A DNA stretch of 6,395 nucleotides, taken from NCBI GenBank assembly GCA_902774655.1, contig CACYJD010000102.1, forward strand, positions 1 to 6,395, written 5' to 3'. Below are positions 5,481 through 6,395 of this stretch, piece by piece (position 1 is the stretch's first letter; every line of letters starts with the position of its first letter). The translations under genes were made by a program, and so were the position numbers. The notes under the pieces are model-generated. The model was given only the letters and a program-made list of their open reading frames with translations, did not search any database and was not told the origin of the DNA. The stretch comes from an uncultured Erysipelotrichaceae bacterium (lineage in GTDB: Bacteria > Bacillota_I > Bacilli_A > RFN20 > CAG-826).

Positions 5481-6077
5481 ATGAAAAATCTTAAGAGTAT
5501 CGATCGTTTAACAGAGGCTTTTTCCAAATTACCTGGAGTAGGTCACAAATCTGCTGAAAAGATGGCCTATAGCATTTTAGAAATGAACGATAATAACGTC
5601 TATGAACTTTCAGATGCTCTTAAAGATGTAAAAGAGAGTGTTCACCACTGCAAAGAATGTGGAGCGTATTGCGAAAACGATATATGTGAAGTTTGTTCTA
5701 ATCCTGATAGAGATAAAACTAGAATTATTGTCGTTTCATATCCTAGAGATATATTCCCATTTGAAAAATTAGGCACATATAATGGCGTTTATCATGTATT
5801 AGGAGGCGTTTTAAGCGCGGTTAATGGCGTTGGTGTGGAAGATCTTCGAATTAACGAATTAATTGAGAAGGTAAACCGCGATAGTGTTAAAGAATTAATT
5901 ATCGCCACTAACCCTACTACCGAAGGGGAAACAACTGCCCTCTATATTGCCAAAATACTTGAGAATATGCCCGTAAATGTAACAAGAATTGCTTATGGAC
6001 TACCCATGGGTGGACACCTTGAATATACAGATTCGCTCACTTTACTTAAATCCCTCGAGGGAAGAAAGAAGATTTAA
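5481..6077 (+). CDS. recR: Recombination mediator protein RecR
   Basis: A 198-residue RecR, which works with RecO (and RecF) to load RecA onto SSB-coated single-stranded DNA at gaps during repair; RecR forms a ring clamp. The domains follow the family: helix-hairpin-helix LPGVGHKSAEKMA (17-29), a four-cysteine zinc finger C57, C60, C69, C72 (with an extra C64), a Toprim region RIIVVSYPRDIFPFEK...YNGVYHVLGG (81-109), and the C-terminal GGHLEYTDSLTLLKSLEGR. The Toprim position often occupied by glutamate is serine (S86); B. subtilis RecR has glutamine there, so this does not by itself suggest inactivity. The ATG at 5481 lies 4 nt after ebfC. GGAGG at 5462-5466, inside the ebfC end, is about 14 nt away, a long spacing, so coupling from ebfC is likely. 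Length matches the family (198 in B. subtilis). Confidence 0.96.
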   Translation: MKNLKSIDRLTEAFSKLPGVGHKSAEKMAYSILEMNDNNVYELSDALKDVKESVHHCKECGAYCENDICEVCSNPDRDKTRIIVVSYPRDIFPFEKLGTYNGVYHVLGGVLSAVNGVGVEDLRINELIEKVNRDSVKELIIATNPTTEGETTALYIAKILENMPVNVTRIAYGLPMGGHLEYTDSLTLLKSLEGRKKI

Positions 6078-6079
6078 TT

Positions 6080-6395
6080 ATGTTTATTACAATTGAAGGA
6101 CCAGAAGGAAGCGGCAAAAGCAGTGTAACTGAAGTAGTTAGTAAAAGACTAATGCAGGAAGGTTACGAAATCGTTCGCACTAGAGAACCAGGCGGAACTC
6201 CTATAGCAGAGCAAATCCGTGAAGTAATTCTTAATAAAGAAAACACCAAAATGGATAAAATTACCGAAGCTCTTTTGTATGCCGCTAGTAGAAGACAACA
6301 CCTAGTTGAAAAGGTGTGGCCACTTTCAAAAGAAGGTAAGATTGTAATATCAGATAGATTTATTGACTCCTCTTTAGCATATCAAGGTGTTGCTA
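6080..6395 (+). CDS. tmk: Thymidylate kinase, N-terminal part (truncated by window edge)
   Basis: The first 105 residues of a P-loop nucleoside monophosphate kinase that phosphorylates dTMP to dTDP in dTTP synthesis. The protein starts MFITIEGPEGSGKSS with the P-loop GPEGSGKS at residues 7-14. It continues with TREPGGTPIAEQIRE (34-48), characteristic of thymidylate kinase, and the DRF motif (92-94) in SDRFIDSSLAYQG, near the thymidine-binding site. About half of the usual 200-210 residues is present; the frame is open at the edge. The ATG lies two bases after the recR stop, with only a weak purine-rich stretch upstream, so translation is probably coupled. In Bacillota tmk is often found close to dnaX and recR and upstream of holB, which may follow outside the window. 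Confidence 0.96.
   Translation, partial: MFITIEGPEGSGKSSVTEVVSKRLMQEGYEIVRTREPGGTPIAEQIREVILNKENTKMDKITEALLYAASRRQHLVEKVWPLSKEGKIVISDRFIDSSLAYQGVA

Overview
The window is AT-rich (roughly one third G+C by eye) and densely packed, with only two short gene-free gaps (111 and 131 bp). Gene content and order point to a chromosomal housekeeping segment of a small-genome, low-G+C Bacillota lineage (Bacilli/Mollicutes-related); the exact clade cannot be read from the sequence. It uses the standard bacterial code: dnaX ends on TGA, every tryptophan codon I checked is TGG, and TAG also ends a gene (prmC).

Two divergent gene blocks flank a compact promoter region at about 3216-3346. The leftward block (minus strand) is prfA - prmC - tsaC - rpiB, tightly spaced or overlapping, followed by a small hairpin terminator and then a separate, truncated gene at the left edge that looks like comFA. 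It combines translation termination (RF1 and the methyltransferase that modifies RF1), tRNA t6A synthesis (TsaC) and pentose-phosphate metabolism (RpiB). The rightward block is dnaX - ebfC(yaaK) - recR - tmk, a replication/repair/nucleotide cluster well known in Bacillota. tmk runs off the right edge.

The main anomaly is in dnaX. A perfect 37-bp tandem duplication (4056-4130) puts a TAA stop after the AAA+ ATPase domain and leaves the rest of the gene in another frame, starting with an ATG one base after the stop. Removing one repeat unit restores a 597-residue DnaX, so this is a very recent mutation, a coupled split gene, or an assembly error. Further along dnaX, an in-frame A AAA AAG heptamer sits just before the C-terminal domain and could yield a gamma-like short product as in E. 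coli.

Other points of interest are the nearly mirror-symmetric divergent promoters of prfA and dnaX (matching -10 boxes and 16-bp inverted arms at identical distances), predicted 5' leaders of only about 5-12 nt on both genes, and an RpiB that seems to lack a stretch of 8-10 residues near its second beta strand. I see no mobile element, CRISPR array, RNA gene or obviously new multigene system.
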